From: Edaphobacter sp. 4G125
GTDB taxonomy: Bacteria; Acidobacteriota; Terriglobia; Terriglobales; Acidobacteriaceae
Direction: 5' to 3'
DNA length: 64,000 nt
Assembly: GCF_014274685.1 (NCBI RefSeq)
Contig: NZ_CP060393.1
Coordinates: forward strand, 3,593,501 to 3,657,500
The notes under the pieces were generated by a model, which worked only from the letters and a program-made list of their open reading frames with translations, was not told where the DNA came from and ran no database searches. Both the position numbers and the translations under genes were made by a program. This document shows positions 25,625 through 37,170 of the stretch, in pieces; the first letter of the stretch is position 1, and the number at the start of each line of letters is the position of its first letter.

Positions 25625-26803
25625 ATGCAAAATCCCGACCAGATCGTCTTTTTCGATACCACCCTTCGCGATGGGGAGCAGTCTCCCGGCTGCACCATGC
25701 ATCACGACGAAAAGCTGCGCATGGCGCACCAGCTTCGTGACCTGGGCGTGGACATTCTTGAGGCAGGATTTGCCATCGCATCCGAGGGTGACTTCGACGC
25801 CGTGCAGGCGATCGCCTGTGAGGTAACCGGGACCCGCATCGCTTCGCTGGCCCGTTGTAAGCGCGAAGATATCGATGCCGCAGGCCGTGCGATTCAGCCA
25901 GCCAGATCGAATCGCATTCACATCTTTCTTGCCTCCTCAGATCTTCACCTGGAATATAAGCTGCGCATCAGCCGAGAGCAGGCGCTCGATCAGGCGGCTG
26001 AGTCCGTCAAGCAAGCCCTGACCTACACCGATAACGTTGAGTTTTCGACCGAAGACGGCACTCGTACCGATCCTGACTTCCTGGTAAAGATGATCACCGT
26101 GGCGGTTCAGGCGGGCGCAACCACAATCAATATTCCCGATACCGTTGGGTACACCACTCCCGCAGAGTACGAAGCCATCTTCCGCATGGTGCGCGAGCGG
26201 GTTCCAGGAATCGAGAATGTCGTTCTGTCGACACACTGCCACGACGATCTCGGCATGGCGGTTGCAAACTCACTGGCAGGAATTCAGGGTGGCGCACGAC
26301 AGGTGGAGTGCACCATCAACGGCATTGGTGAACGCGCAGGCAATGCTGCACTGGAAGAGATTGCTGCAGCCCTGATGGTTCGCCGCGACAAGTTCCCCTA
26401 CAAAAACAACATCGTGATGGAGAAACTCTATCCGACCAGTCAGATGCTGGCCGAGTGCATCAGCTTCGGAGTCGCTCCAAACAAGGCTGTCGTCGGAGCA
26501 AATGCCTTCGCGCATGAATCGGGAATTCATCAGCATGGTGTACTGGCCAATCCACTGACCTACGAGATTATGACTCCGGCTTCGGTCGGTGCGGGAAGCA
26601 CAAACCTTGTGCTCGGCAAGCACTCGGGGCGGCGCGCGCTGGCGGATCGTTTGGAGAAACTGGGTCATACGCTGACACGCGAGCAGCTCGACGAGGTGTA
26701 TCACCGCTTCACCGAGCTAGCTGATCGCAAGAAGTCAATTTACGACCAGGACATTCTTGGGCTATTGAAGCCGGAGAAGGCTCCTGCTGCCGTAACGACC
26801 TAG
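25625..26803 (+). CDS. leuA: 2-isopropylmalate synthase, form without the C-terminal regulatory domain
   Basis: From MQNPDQIVFFDTTLRDGEQS the protein is 392 aa. The catalytic Arg-Asp (TLRDGEQ, R15/D16) is present, STHCHDD supplies the zinc-binding His pair, and GIGERAGNAALEE and HESGIHQHGVL are typical of LeuA. It condenses acetyl-CoA and 2-oxoisovalerate, the first step of leucine synthesis. Common LeuA proteins are about 510 aa, with a C-terminal domain that binds leucine for feedback inhibition. Here the chain stops after the linker region (YDQDILGLL). A homocitrate or citramalate synthase is less likely because leuB, leuC and leuD follow. The ribosome site is weak. Confidence 0.88.
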   Translation: MQNPDQIVFFDTTLRDGEQSPGCTMHHDEKLRMAHQLRDLGVDILEAGFAIASEGDFDAVQAIACEVTGTRIASLARCKREDIDAAGRAIQPARSNRIHIFLASSDLHLEYKLRISREQALDQAAESVKQALTYTDNVEFSTEDGTRTDPDFLVKMITVAVQAGATTINIPDTVGYTTPAEYEAIFRMVRERVPGIENVVLSTHCHDDLGMAVANSLAGIQGGARQVECTINGIGERAGNAALEEIAAALMVRRDKFPYKNNIVMEKLYPTSQMLAECISFGVAPNKAVVGANAFAHESGIHQHGVLANPLTYEIMTPASVGAGSTNLVLGKHSGRRALADRLEKLGHTLTREQLDEVYHRFTELADRKKSIYDQDILGLLKPEKAPAAVTT

Positions 26804-26878
26804 CAAAGTTGGCAACACTTAGCAATCGCAACCATGAAGAGCAAGGCGAAACCTTACCACCGAAGAGAAGGAAAGAGA

Positions 26879-27985
26879 ATGCGTCTTAAAGTTGCAGTCC
26901 TCGCCGGCGACGGCATCGGTCCTGAAGTTACACGGGAAGCTACCAACATTCTGCGCGCAGTCGCCGAATTGGGCGGACATGACTTTACCTTCGTCGAGGG
27001 ATTGATCGGCGGTATCGCGATTACAGAGACGGGATCGCCGCTTCCAACAGCAACTCTCGATGCTGCGCTTGACTCCGACGCGGTTCTGCTGGGAGCTGTA
27101 GGAGACAACAAGTTCAATTCCCTTCCTCCGGACAAACGCCCTGAAGCCGGTCTGCTGCAGATTCGCCAGGCGCTTGGCGGCTTTGCCAATCTGCGACCTT
27201 CAGTTGCCTATTCAGCTTTGGCCGCCAGCTCACCGCTGCGCCCTGAAGTCACCAAGGATACCGACATCCTCTTTGTTCGTGAGCTGTTAGGTGGGTTGTA
27301 CTTCGGCGCTCCTCGCTGGTGGAACAAGGAGACCAACGAGGCCATCAACACCATGCGTTACACCCGCGACGAGGTTGTTCGCGTCGCCCGTGTCGCCTTC
27401 GAATTGGCTTCGAAGCGTCGCAAGAAGGTCACCTCGGTGGATAAGGCCAACGTTCTCGAAGTCTCGCAGCTGTGGCGCGCCACCGTTACAGAGATTGCCA
27501 AAGACTATCCCGATGTCACGCTTGAACATCAGCTCGTCGATTCGATGGCGATGCACATCATGAACATCCCGCGGAATTTCGATGTCGTACTGACCGAGAA
27601 TCTCTTCGGCGACATCCTCTCCGACGAGGCTGGAGTCATCACTGGATCACTCGGCATGCTGCCCTCAGCAACCATTGGTGGCGCTGTGAATCTCTATGAG
27701 CCGGTGCATGGCTCGGCTCCCGATATCGCCGGAACCGGTAAAGCGAACCCGCTTGGCGCGATTCTGACCGCTGCGATGGTGTTGCGTCACTCGGCCAATC
27801 TGGAGCAGGATGCGCGCGCGGTCGAACAAGCGGTCCTCAAGGTTCTAAATGCGGGTTATCGCACTGCTGATATTGCTCGCGGAGGCGAGAATGTGCAGCT
27901 CGTCTCCACGCAGGAGATGGGTAAACATGTCCATCAGGCGTTGGCCGAATCGATCGACCGCCGCCAGGCCATGCACGCCGTATAG
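26879..27985 (+). CDS. leuB: 3-isopropylmalate dehydrogenase
   Basis: A 368-aa protein of the beta-decarboxylating dehydrogenase family. AGDGIGPEV at the N-terminus, the RELLGGLYFG loop (leucine-specific contact region), DKANVLEVSQLWR, and the metal-binding NLFGDILSDEA are all present. It oxidises and decarboxylates 3-isopropylmalate with NAD+. The ATG has GAAGGAAAGAGA directly upstream. A frame 15 codons longer exists but contains the ribosome site. It lies 75 bases after leuA and 4 bases before a small membrane-protein gene. Confidence 0.96.
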   Translation: MRLKVAVLAGDGIGPEVTREATNILRAVAELGGHDFTFVEGLIGGIAITETGSPLPTATLDAALDSDAVLLGAVGDNKFNSLPPDKRPEAGLLQIRQALGGFANLRPSVAYSALAASSPLRPEVTKDTDILFVRELLGGLYFGAPRWWNKETNEAINTMRYTRDEVVRVARVAFELASKRRKKVTSVDKANVLEVSQLWRATVTEIAKDYPDVTLEHQLVDSMAMHIMNIPRNFDVVLTENLFGDILSDEAGVITGSLGMLPSATIGGAVNLYEPVHGSAPDIAGTGKANPLGAILTAAMVLRHSANLEQDARAVEQAVLKVLNAGYRTADIARGGENVQLVSTQEMGKHVHQALAESIDRRQAMHAV

Positions 27986-27989
27986 AACG

Positions 27990-28172
27990 ATGAACTGGCG
28001 TCTGAAATTAGCTTTGATGAATCTGGCAGTCGTCGCAGCGCTGTATTACCGCTGGCGCCTCGGCGCACCTGTCGTTCCGTTAGTAATTGCCGGGGTGGTC
28101 ATGTTTCTTTTGGTGAACGTGCTCGTCCTACTGACTCGAAAGAAACCTGTTCCTTCGAAGTATTCGAAATAA
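27990..28172 (+). CDS. 60-aa two-helix membrane protein inside the leu cluster
   Basis: MNWRLKLALMNLAVVAALYY begins a short protein with two hydrophobic stretches (about 6-21 and 27-48) and a basic tail (RKKPVPSKYSK). It starts 4 bases after the leuB stop, and its TAA is directly followed by the ATG of the next gene, so it is almost certainly translated as part of the operon. No family recognised. Confidence 0.65.
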   Translation: MNWRLKLALMNLAVVAALYYRWRLGAPVVPLVIAGVVMFLLVNVLVLLTRKKPVPSKYSK

Positions 28173-28885
28173 ATGCGCTGTCTGCTCCAACTCGCCGCCG
28201 TAGCCCTGCTGCCAACCCTGGCACCGGGTGGGTTTGCGCAGCTTCCCTGGAAGCATGACAAGCCGCAGACAGAAGATCTCTCGTGGATGTGGCAGTACAC
28301 ACAACCTGCCCCTGGCAGTCGTGAGAATGCTCTTCTCTGGGATCCACATTTCAAGCCATTTCTACAGAAGTACCTCACGGCTCCGCAGTCTTTCTGGGAC
28401 AAGAACAAACCTCTCAGCGACGTCGCTATAGAGTTCCTCGCGGTTCCAGGTCATGTAATCGGCGACGATAACCGCTATTTCAACGCAGATGGATGTGTCC
28501 AACACTTCTGTCCTAATCGCGGACTGTTATGGGTCGATTTGGGGATTGCCCGTCCTCTGGTCGTATTCGCAGCGATCGACTGGATCAGCGATAACAGGAC
28601 CACGGACGATAGCGCCGCAACCTATACGATGTGGGTCTTTTCGAACCGTTCGCTGGACCCGGCACATCTTCCCGCCGCACTGACACGCAGTATTGCTCGC
28701 TGGACCTCACAGCCGCTTGCCGATAAGAAGACTTTCCAGAACGTTACGCGCGTCTTTCTCATCGATCCGGATGGCACACCTCATCCAATCAATCCCAGTA
28801 CGATCGGAGCTCGTAACACGCTTCCTCCTGAGACCACGACAGAACCAAACCAGAGCTTGAGCAACACGACACCAAAGGCAAAACC

Positions 28886-28889
<4 letters not shown>
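28173..28889 (+). CDS. secreted protein of unknown function, translationally coupled to leuC
   Basis: A 238-aa protein with a signal peptide ([23 protein letters not shown]). The mature part is Trp/Pro-rich, with two cysteines ([12 protein letters not shown]) that could form a disulfide or bind a cofactor, a hydrophobic [20 protein letters not shown] segment and a low-complexity Thr/Asn/Pro tail. It begins at the base after the preceding stop and ends in an ATGA overlap with leuC, so leuC translation depends on its frame. An exported protein between biosynthetic genes is unusual. No domain recognised. Confidence 0.7.
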
Positions 28890-30321
<1,432 letters not shown>

Positions 30322-30322
<1 letters not shown>

Positions 30323-30960
30323 TGGAACCTATCAACATCATTACCTCGAAAGCCGTGCCGCTGCCACTGCCCAACATCGACACGGACCAGATCATCCCGA
30401 AGCAATTCCTCAAGCGCATCGAGCGTACAGGCTACGGCGAGTTCCTTTTCTTCGACTGGCGGTATGATCTCGAGACGCCGGATCACGTTGAGGAACGCAA
30501 AGATTTCGTACTGAATAAGCCCGAGTACAAAGGCGCCGAGATCCTCATCGCCGAGAAGAACTTCGGCTGCGGCAGTTCCCGCGAGCACGCGGCCTGGGCG
30601 ATCAATCAGTACGGCTTCCGCGCTGTGATCGCTCCAACCTTTGCCGATATCTTCTTCTCAAACGCAGGCAAGAACGGCATTATCCTTGTCCGCCTCTCCG
30701 AAGAAGACGTCCAGACGCTACTTGATCGCTGCACGAAGAATCCCGACCACAAGCTGACGATCAATCTCGAAGCCCAGACTGTCACCGACGAGCTTGGCTT
30801 CAATGCAACCTTCGAGATCGATCCCTTCCGCAAGTACTGCCTGCTGAACGGACTGGATGACATCGGCTTGACGCTACGCCATACCGAGGCACTCGACAAA
30901 TTCGAATCGAAACATAACAAGGATTTCTGGTCTGCACCCAAGACCTCCAAAGCTTCATAA
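30322..30960 (+). CDS. leuD: 3-isopropylmalate dehydratase, small subunit
   Basis: A 212-aa protein of the aconitase swivel-domain fold. NIDTDQIIPKQFLK and NFGCGSSREHAAWAI are the substrate-contact signatures. It is the partner of LeuC; the start ATG shares one base with the leuC stop. Normal length. It is followed by a 116-base gap before the next small gene. Confidence 0.96.
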
Positions 30961-31076
30961 ACGAAAATTCAGAAGCAAGCTCCAAAGGAGCTCTATACCA
31001 GCCTGGGACAAGCCCCAGGAAAACCACAATAGAAGCACAGAGGGCTGAATGCCCGATTTATCAGGAAAAATCAAAG

Positions 31077-31292
31077 ATGATACCGGAATTCGGCACCCCG
31101 GAACCAATCGATCTTTCTCGATACGAGGAAGGATATCGAGCAAGAATGCGCGGCGAACCGTTCCATGTTCTCGATTCTCTAGACGCCAGTTGGCGAGCAG
31201 GCTGGAATGATGCGAAGAAAGAACAAGCTGAAAATCCGGATGCTCTCCACGAGCAGTCGCCACAATCACCACTGAACTTGAAAGGCAACTAA
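31077..31292 (+). CDS. 71-aa protein with ribosome-modulation-factor-like pattern
   Basis: A short soluble protein. Its middle, YEEGYRARMRGEPFHVL followed by SWRAGWNDAKKE, has the spacing GYxAxxxG...WxxGWxxA seen in ribosome modulation factor (RMF), the protein that dimerises and hibernates ribosomes in starvation. This is a pattern match by eye only. AGGAAAA precedes the ATG. Its TAA is directly followed by the GTG start of ilvD, which couples the two. An unrelated DNA- or metabolite-binding peptide is possible. Confidence 0.5.
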   Translation: MIPEFGTPEPIDLSRYEEGYRARMRGEPFHVLDSLDASWRAGWNDAKKEQAENPDALHEQSPQSPLNLKGN

Positions 31293-32993
31293 GTGAGCAA
31301 CGAACTCGATCCAGCGAAGAAGAACTCCGTAGTCCTCACCGAAGGCCCTAACCGCGCGGCTGCACGCAGCTACTTCCGTAGCGTCGGCTTCAGCAAAGAA
31401 GATCTCCACAAGCCCATCATCGGCATCGCCAACACATGGACTGAGGTCGGCCCCTGCAACTTCCATCTGCGTCAGGTAGCCGAAGCCGTCAAGCAGGGCA
31501 TCCGTGAAGCCGGCGGCACTCCGATGGAGTTCAACACCATCACCGTACACGACGGAATCACGATGGGCACGCAGGGCATGAAGGCGTCGCTCATCTCGCG
31601 TGAGGTCATCGCCGACTCGATCGAGCTTGTCACCCGCGCCAACTCCTTCGACGGCCTGGTCTGCATCGCCGGTTGCGACAAGAACATGCCGGCGGCCATC
31701 ATGGCGCTCGGACGTCTCAATATCCCCGGCCTGATGCTCTACGGGGGCTCTATCGCTCCCGGTAAGCTGCCGCAGAAGGACGGTTCCACCAAAGAGATCA
31801 CGATCCTTCAGGTCTTCGAAGCCATCGGCTCCCACGCCGCCGGAAAGATCAGCGACGACGAGCTCGAAGCCGTCGAAGCCGCAGCATGCCCCGGCCCTGG
31901 AGCCTGCGGTGGTCAGTTCACCGCAAACACCATGGCGATGGCTGGAGAGTTCCTCGGCATCTCGCCGATCGAGATCACTGGTGTCCCCGCAATGTCACCG
32001 GAGAAGGCGAAAGCCAGCCGCGAAGCCGGAAAGCTGGTGATGCAGCTCGCCCGCACCGGCCTCACTCCACGCAAGATCGTTACCCGCAAAACCATCGAGG
32101 ACGCCTATGCCGCTGCTTGTGCATCGGGCGGCAGCACCAATGCCGTGCTTCACCTGCTTGCCATTGCGCGTGAGTTCGACATCCCTTTCACCATGGACGA
32201 CTTCAATGCCATCAGCGACCGCACTCCTCACATCTGCGATCTCTCGCCCGGAGGCAAGTACGCCGCACAGGACTATCAGGAAGCAGGAGGCTCCCGTCTG
32301 CTCGCCAAGCGTCTGCTCGATGCAGGCCTGATCGATGGCAGCCAGATCACCGTTACCGGAAAGACCCTTGCTGAAGAGGCAACGCACGCAGTAGAGACGC
32401 CCGGACAGGTTGTGATCTATCCGGTCGACAAGCCTCTGAAGCAGACCGGCGGACTCGTCATCCTCAAGGGCAATCTTGCTCCTGATGGCTGCGTGGTCAA
32501 GGTCGCAGGCCACGAACGTGTGCTGCACACCGGCCCTGCACGTGTCTTCAACTCCGAAGATGATTGCTTCGCCGCAGTAGAAGCAGGAAAGATCAAGCCG
32601 AATGATGTCTGCGTCATCCGCTATGAGGGTCCGCGCGGTGGACCGGGTATGCGCGAGATGCTCGCCGTCACCGCAGCCATCAAAGGCATTCCTGAGCTTA
32701 GCGAGACTGTCGCGCTCCTTACCGACGGCCGCTTCTCCGGAGCCACTCGTGGCCTGATGGTCGGGCACATCGCTCCCGAGGCTTATCTTGGTGGCCCCAT
32801 CGCAGCCGTGCAGGAAGGCGACAAAATCACCTTCGACATCAAAAACCGCGAGCTGCGGCTTGAGGTCCCAGCGGAAGAAATCGCCAAGCGCCTGAAGGAA
32901 GTAAAACAGCCCGAACCACGCTTCAAGCGAGGAGTCTTCGCGAAGTATGCCAATACCGTAAGCAGCGCGAGCGAAGGCGCTGTGACAACTTAA
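31293..32993 (+). CDS. ilvD: dihydroxy-acid dehydratase
   Basis: A 566-aa IlvD/Edd-family enzyme. The Fe-S ligand motifs CIAGCDKNMPAA and CPGPGACGGQFTANTM are intact, with TDGRFSGATRGL near the C-terminus. It dehydrates dihydroxy-isovalerate and dihydroxy-methylvalerate to the 2-oxo acids of valine, leucine and isoleucine synthesis. The start is GTG immediately after the upstream stop (TAAGTG), so translation is probably reinitiated. Normal length. Confidence 0.96.
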   Translation: MSNELDPAKKNSVVLTEGPNRAAARSYFRSVGFSKEDLHKPIIGIANTWTEVGPCNFHLRQVAEAVKQGIREAGGTPMEFNTITVHDGITMGTQGMKASLISREVIADSIELVTRANSFDGLVCIAGCDKNMPAAIMALGRLNIPGLMLYGGSIAPGKLPQKDGSTKEITILQVFEAIGSHAAGKISDDELEAVEAAACPGPGACGGQFTANTMAMAGEFLGISPIEITGVPAMSPEKAKASREAGKLVMQLARTGLTPRKIVTRKTIEDAYAAACASGGSTNAVLHLLAIAREFDIPFTMDDFNAISDRTPHICDLSPGGKYAAQDYQEAGGSRLLAKRLLDAGLIDGSQITVTGKTLAEEATHAVETPGQVVIYPVDKPLKQTGGLVILKGNLAPDGCVVKVAGHERVLHTGPARVFNSEDDCFAAVEAGKIKPNDVCVIRYEGPRGGPGMREMLAVTAAIKGIPELSETVALLTDGRFSGATRGLMVGHIAPEAYLGGPIAAVQEGDKITFDIKNRELRLEVPAEEIAKRLKEVKQPEPRFKRGVFAKYANTVSSASEGAVTT

Positions 32994-32998
32994 CCGCT

Positions 32999-33445
32999 AT
33001 GAAAAAGAGAACCGTTGTATTGATTGCTACACCGTTCATCCTGGCAGGGATTGCGTTGGCATGTTTCTTGGCAATACCGGTTCTCTACTACGGAAATATG
33101 ATGCTCGTCATAGCACTGCATATCAAACCAACCGAGGAGCAGATCCTCGGCAAATACAAAGCAACTACTGACCAAGGCACAGCAACATTAGTAGTGAATC
33201 GGGATCATACATTTACTGAACTAGTAGAACCAAAGACGGGATCCCCACAGAGCATCAGCGGGACTTGGAAACCTTCGAATATTGATTCTGTTGGCTACAG
33301 CACACAGTTTTTTCCGTACGTCGGTGTACTACATGACAAGTTTGAGACCTATTCATATGGCAATCCAGTATTTGAGAAAAACTTGTTAGGTCATATTTCG
33401 ATTGAAGAAGACCCCGACTGGGGAATCTATTTTTACAAACAGTAG
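32999..33445 (+). CDS. 148-aa membrane-anchored protein in the ilv cluster, unusually AT-rich
   Basis: The N-terminus is a single hydrophobic anchor (about 7-30: VLIATPFILAGIALACFLAI), followed by an extracytoplasmic domain with a lipocalin-like rhythm (ILGKYKATTDQGTATLVV, HTFTELVE, SISGTWKPS). That pattern resembles small beta-barrel GKW/GTW proteins, but no family is assigned. It lies 5 bases after ilvD and 20 bases before ilvB. The base composition is much more AT-rich than the neighbours: 33181-33240 has 24 G+C of 60, against 41 of 60 at 31861-31920 in ilvD. It may therefore be a late insertion into the operon. No clear ribosome site. Confidence 0.65.
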   Translation: MKKRTVVLIATPFILAGIALACFLAIPVLYYGNMMLVIALHIKPTEEQILGKYKATTDQGTATLVVNRDHTFTELVEPKTGSPQSISGTWKPSNIDSVGYSTQFFPYVGVLHDKFETYSYGNPVFEKNLLGHISIEEDPDWGIYFYKQ

Positions 33446-33465
33446 GCGCAGCAAAGGAGAACATC

Positions 33466-35238
33466 ATGACCGATAAAAATCAGCACCCCACCCTGACCGG
33501 AGCCGAGATACTCTGGGCCACGCTCGTAGGCGAAGGTGTCACCACGGTCTTCGGCTACCCCGGCGGAGCCATCCTTCCCGCCTACGACGCTCTGCGCAAG
33601 TTCCCCATTCACCATGTGCTCACGCGGCATGAGCAGGGCGCGGCGCACATGGCCGACGGCTACGCACGCGCTTCAGGCAAAGTCGGCGTCGCCATCGCCA
33701 CTTCAGGCCCCGGTGCGACGAACCTCGTCACCGGCATCGCAACGGCGATGATGGACTCGACCCCCATCGTCTGCATCACTGGACAGGTCTCATCCAAGGT
33801 CCTTGGCAGCGACGCCTTCCAGGAGATTGACATCACCGGCATCACTCTGCCGATCACAAAACACAACTTCGTCGCAACCAAGCCAGAGCACATTGCGCCC
33901 ATGATCCGTGAGGCCTTCCAGATCGCTGCCTCTGGCCGTCCAGGCCCTGTGCTGGTCGACATCACCAAGGACGCGCAGCAGGGCACCGCAATCTTCGACT
34001 TCGAAGATGCCGCGCCTGCGCCCTATCGCCCTCATCCGATGCTTCGCGCCGAGTCCGCAGAAATGCATCGCGCTATCGAGCTGATGCGCGCCTCAAAGCG
34101 TCCAGTCATCCTCGCCGGCCACGGCATCACGCTCTCTGGTGCCGAGCAAGAGGTCCTCAACTTCGCGGAACGCTATCATGTGCCCGTCGCCACCACATTG
34201 CTTGGCCTTGGCTCCTTCCCCGCATCGCATCCGCTGGCGCTTGGCATGATGGGCATGCACGGCGAGAGCTGGGTCAACAACGCCATCCAGCAGGCTGATC
34301 TGCTGCTCGCCTTTGGTATGCGCTTCGATGACCGCGTCACTGGCAACCTCGCCAGCTATGCTCCTCATGCGAAGAAGATTCACATCGAGATCGACCCCAG
34401 CGAGATCAACAAGAACGTCAAGGTCGATGTCGCGCTTATCGGTGATCTCAAAGAGGTGCTCAACACGATGCAGCCTCTAATCGCTGATCCCAGTTATGAG
34501 AAAGCGAGTGACCGCCACACCACCGCCGAGTGGCTGCGCGAGATTCGCGCCATGAAGGGCGACGCCGCCGTACGCGACATCATCAACCTGCCCGACAACG
34601 GCCACCTCTACGCCGCACATGTCATCAACGATATCTGGCAGGAGGCCAAGGCCGCAGGCCGCCTCGACAAGACCATCATCGCCACCGACGTAGGCCAGCA
34701 CCAGATGTGGGAGGCACAGTACTACAAGCACGAAGACCCGCGTACGCTGATCACCTCCGGCGGCCTCGGCACCATGGGCTTCGCTCTACCCGCTGCCATC
34801 GGAGCAAAAATGGCGCGCCCCGACTGCGATGTCTGGTGCATCGCCGGCGACGGCGGCTTCCAGATGACTGCCGCCGAGCTCTCCACCATCCAGCAGGAGG
34901 GCCTGCACATCAACGTTGCCGTCATCAACAACGGCTTCCTTGGCATGGTACGCCAGTGGCAGGAGGCTTTCTACGACAAGAACTATGCCTGCTCGCCCAT
35001 CCTCTCTCCGGACTTCGTCAAACTGGCTGACGCTCACGGCATCCCCGGCGCTCACATCACCCAGCGCAAGGATGTGACCACCACAGTCACACAGGCGCGC
35101 ACAGCACCGACGGCCTTCGTCATCAACTTCTCGGTGGAGAAGGAAGATGGTGTCTACCCGATGATCGCTCCTGGTGCTGCGCTGCACGAGATGGTCCGTA
35201 GGCCCAACCCGCTGATCGAAACAGCAGAGGATGAATAA
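33466..35238 (+). CDS. ilvB: acetolactate synthase, large catalytic subunit
   Basis: A 590-aa ThDP-dependent enzyme. The N-terminal TRHEQGAAHMADGYARA contains the catalytic Glu, and the cofactor motif GDGGFQMT...NNGF is in the C-terminal third. It makes 2-acetolactate or 2-aceto-2-hydroxybutyrate from pyruvate. AAAGGAG lies 7 bases before the ATG. It is separated from ilvN by a palindromic repeat. A biosynthetic (FAD-containing) form is inferred from the ilvN neighbour. Confidence 0.96.
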   Translation: MTDKNQHPTLTGAEILWATLVGEGVTTVFGYPGGAILPAYDALRKFPIHHVLTRHEQGAAHMADGYARASGKVGVAIATSGPGATNLVTGIATAMMDSTPIVCITGQVSSKVLGSDAFQEIDITGITLPITKHNFVATKPEHIAPMIREAFQIAASGRPGPVLVDITKDAQQGTAIFDFEDAAPAPYRPHPMLRAESAEMHRAIELMRASKRPVILAGHGITLSGAEQEVLNFAERYHVPVATTLLGLGSFPASHPLALGMMGMHGESWVNNAIQQADLLLAFGMRFDDRVTGNLASYAPHAKKIHIEIDPSEINKNVKVDVALIGDLKEVLNTMQPLIADPSYEKASDRHTTAEWLREIRAMKGDAAVRDIINLPDNGHLYAAHVINDIWQEAKAAGRLDKTIIATDVGQHQMWEAQYYKHEDPRTLITSGGLGTMGFALPAAIGAKMARPDCDVWCIAGDGGFQMTAAELSTIQQEGLHINVAVINNGFLGMVRQWQEAFYDKNYACSPILSPDFVKLADAHGIPGAHITQRKDVTTTVTQARTAPTAFVINFSVEKEDGVYPMIAPGAALHEMVRRPNPLIETAEDE

Positions 35239-35250
35239 CAAATAGGAACC

Positions 35251-35330
35251 GACCACAGATTACGCGGATAACCGCGGATTCAACCCCAATATGTTCTTCA
35301 ATCCGCGTCCATCCGTGCTGATCCGCGGTC
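35251..35330. repeat. palindromic intergenic repeat between ilvB and ilvN
   Basis: The arm at 35251-35280 starts GACCACAGATTACGCGGAT. The arm at 35300-35330 is its imperfect reverse complement (AATCCGCGTCC...GATCCGCGGTC). Together they can fold into an approximately 30-bp imperfect hairpin. The ACCACAGATTACGCGGAT/ATCCGCGG unit is the sort of dispersed palindrome found between genes in some bacterial genomes. Its place inside an operon, between two subunits of one enzyme, is notable. Confidence 0.75.
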
Positions 35331-35346
35331 TCAATTTGAGGTTTCC

Positions 35347-37096
<1,750 letters not shown>

Positions 37097-37114
37097 GTCC
37101 GGCCTGTCGTTTCA

Positions 37115-37148
37115 GAAGCCCGGCTTGCGAGCCGGGCTTCTTTTTTCA
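37115..37148 (+). terminator. intrinsic terminator of the leu/ilv cluster
   Basis: GAAGCCCGGC-TTGC-GAGCCGGGCTTC forms a near-perfect 10-bp stem, followed by TTTTTT. It lies 18 bases after the ilvC stop. Confidence 0.95.
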
Positions 37149-37170
37149 TTTCTGCCGCAAGAAAGGACCC

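Noticed and set aside
25625..26803. Homocitrate or citramalate synthase instead of LeuA
   Set aside because: The protein is short like those enzymes, but it is directly followed by leuB, leuC and leuD, and the HESGIHQHGVL block is in keeping with LeuA.
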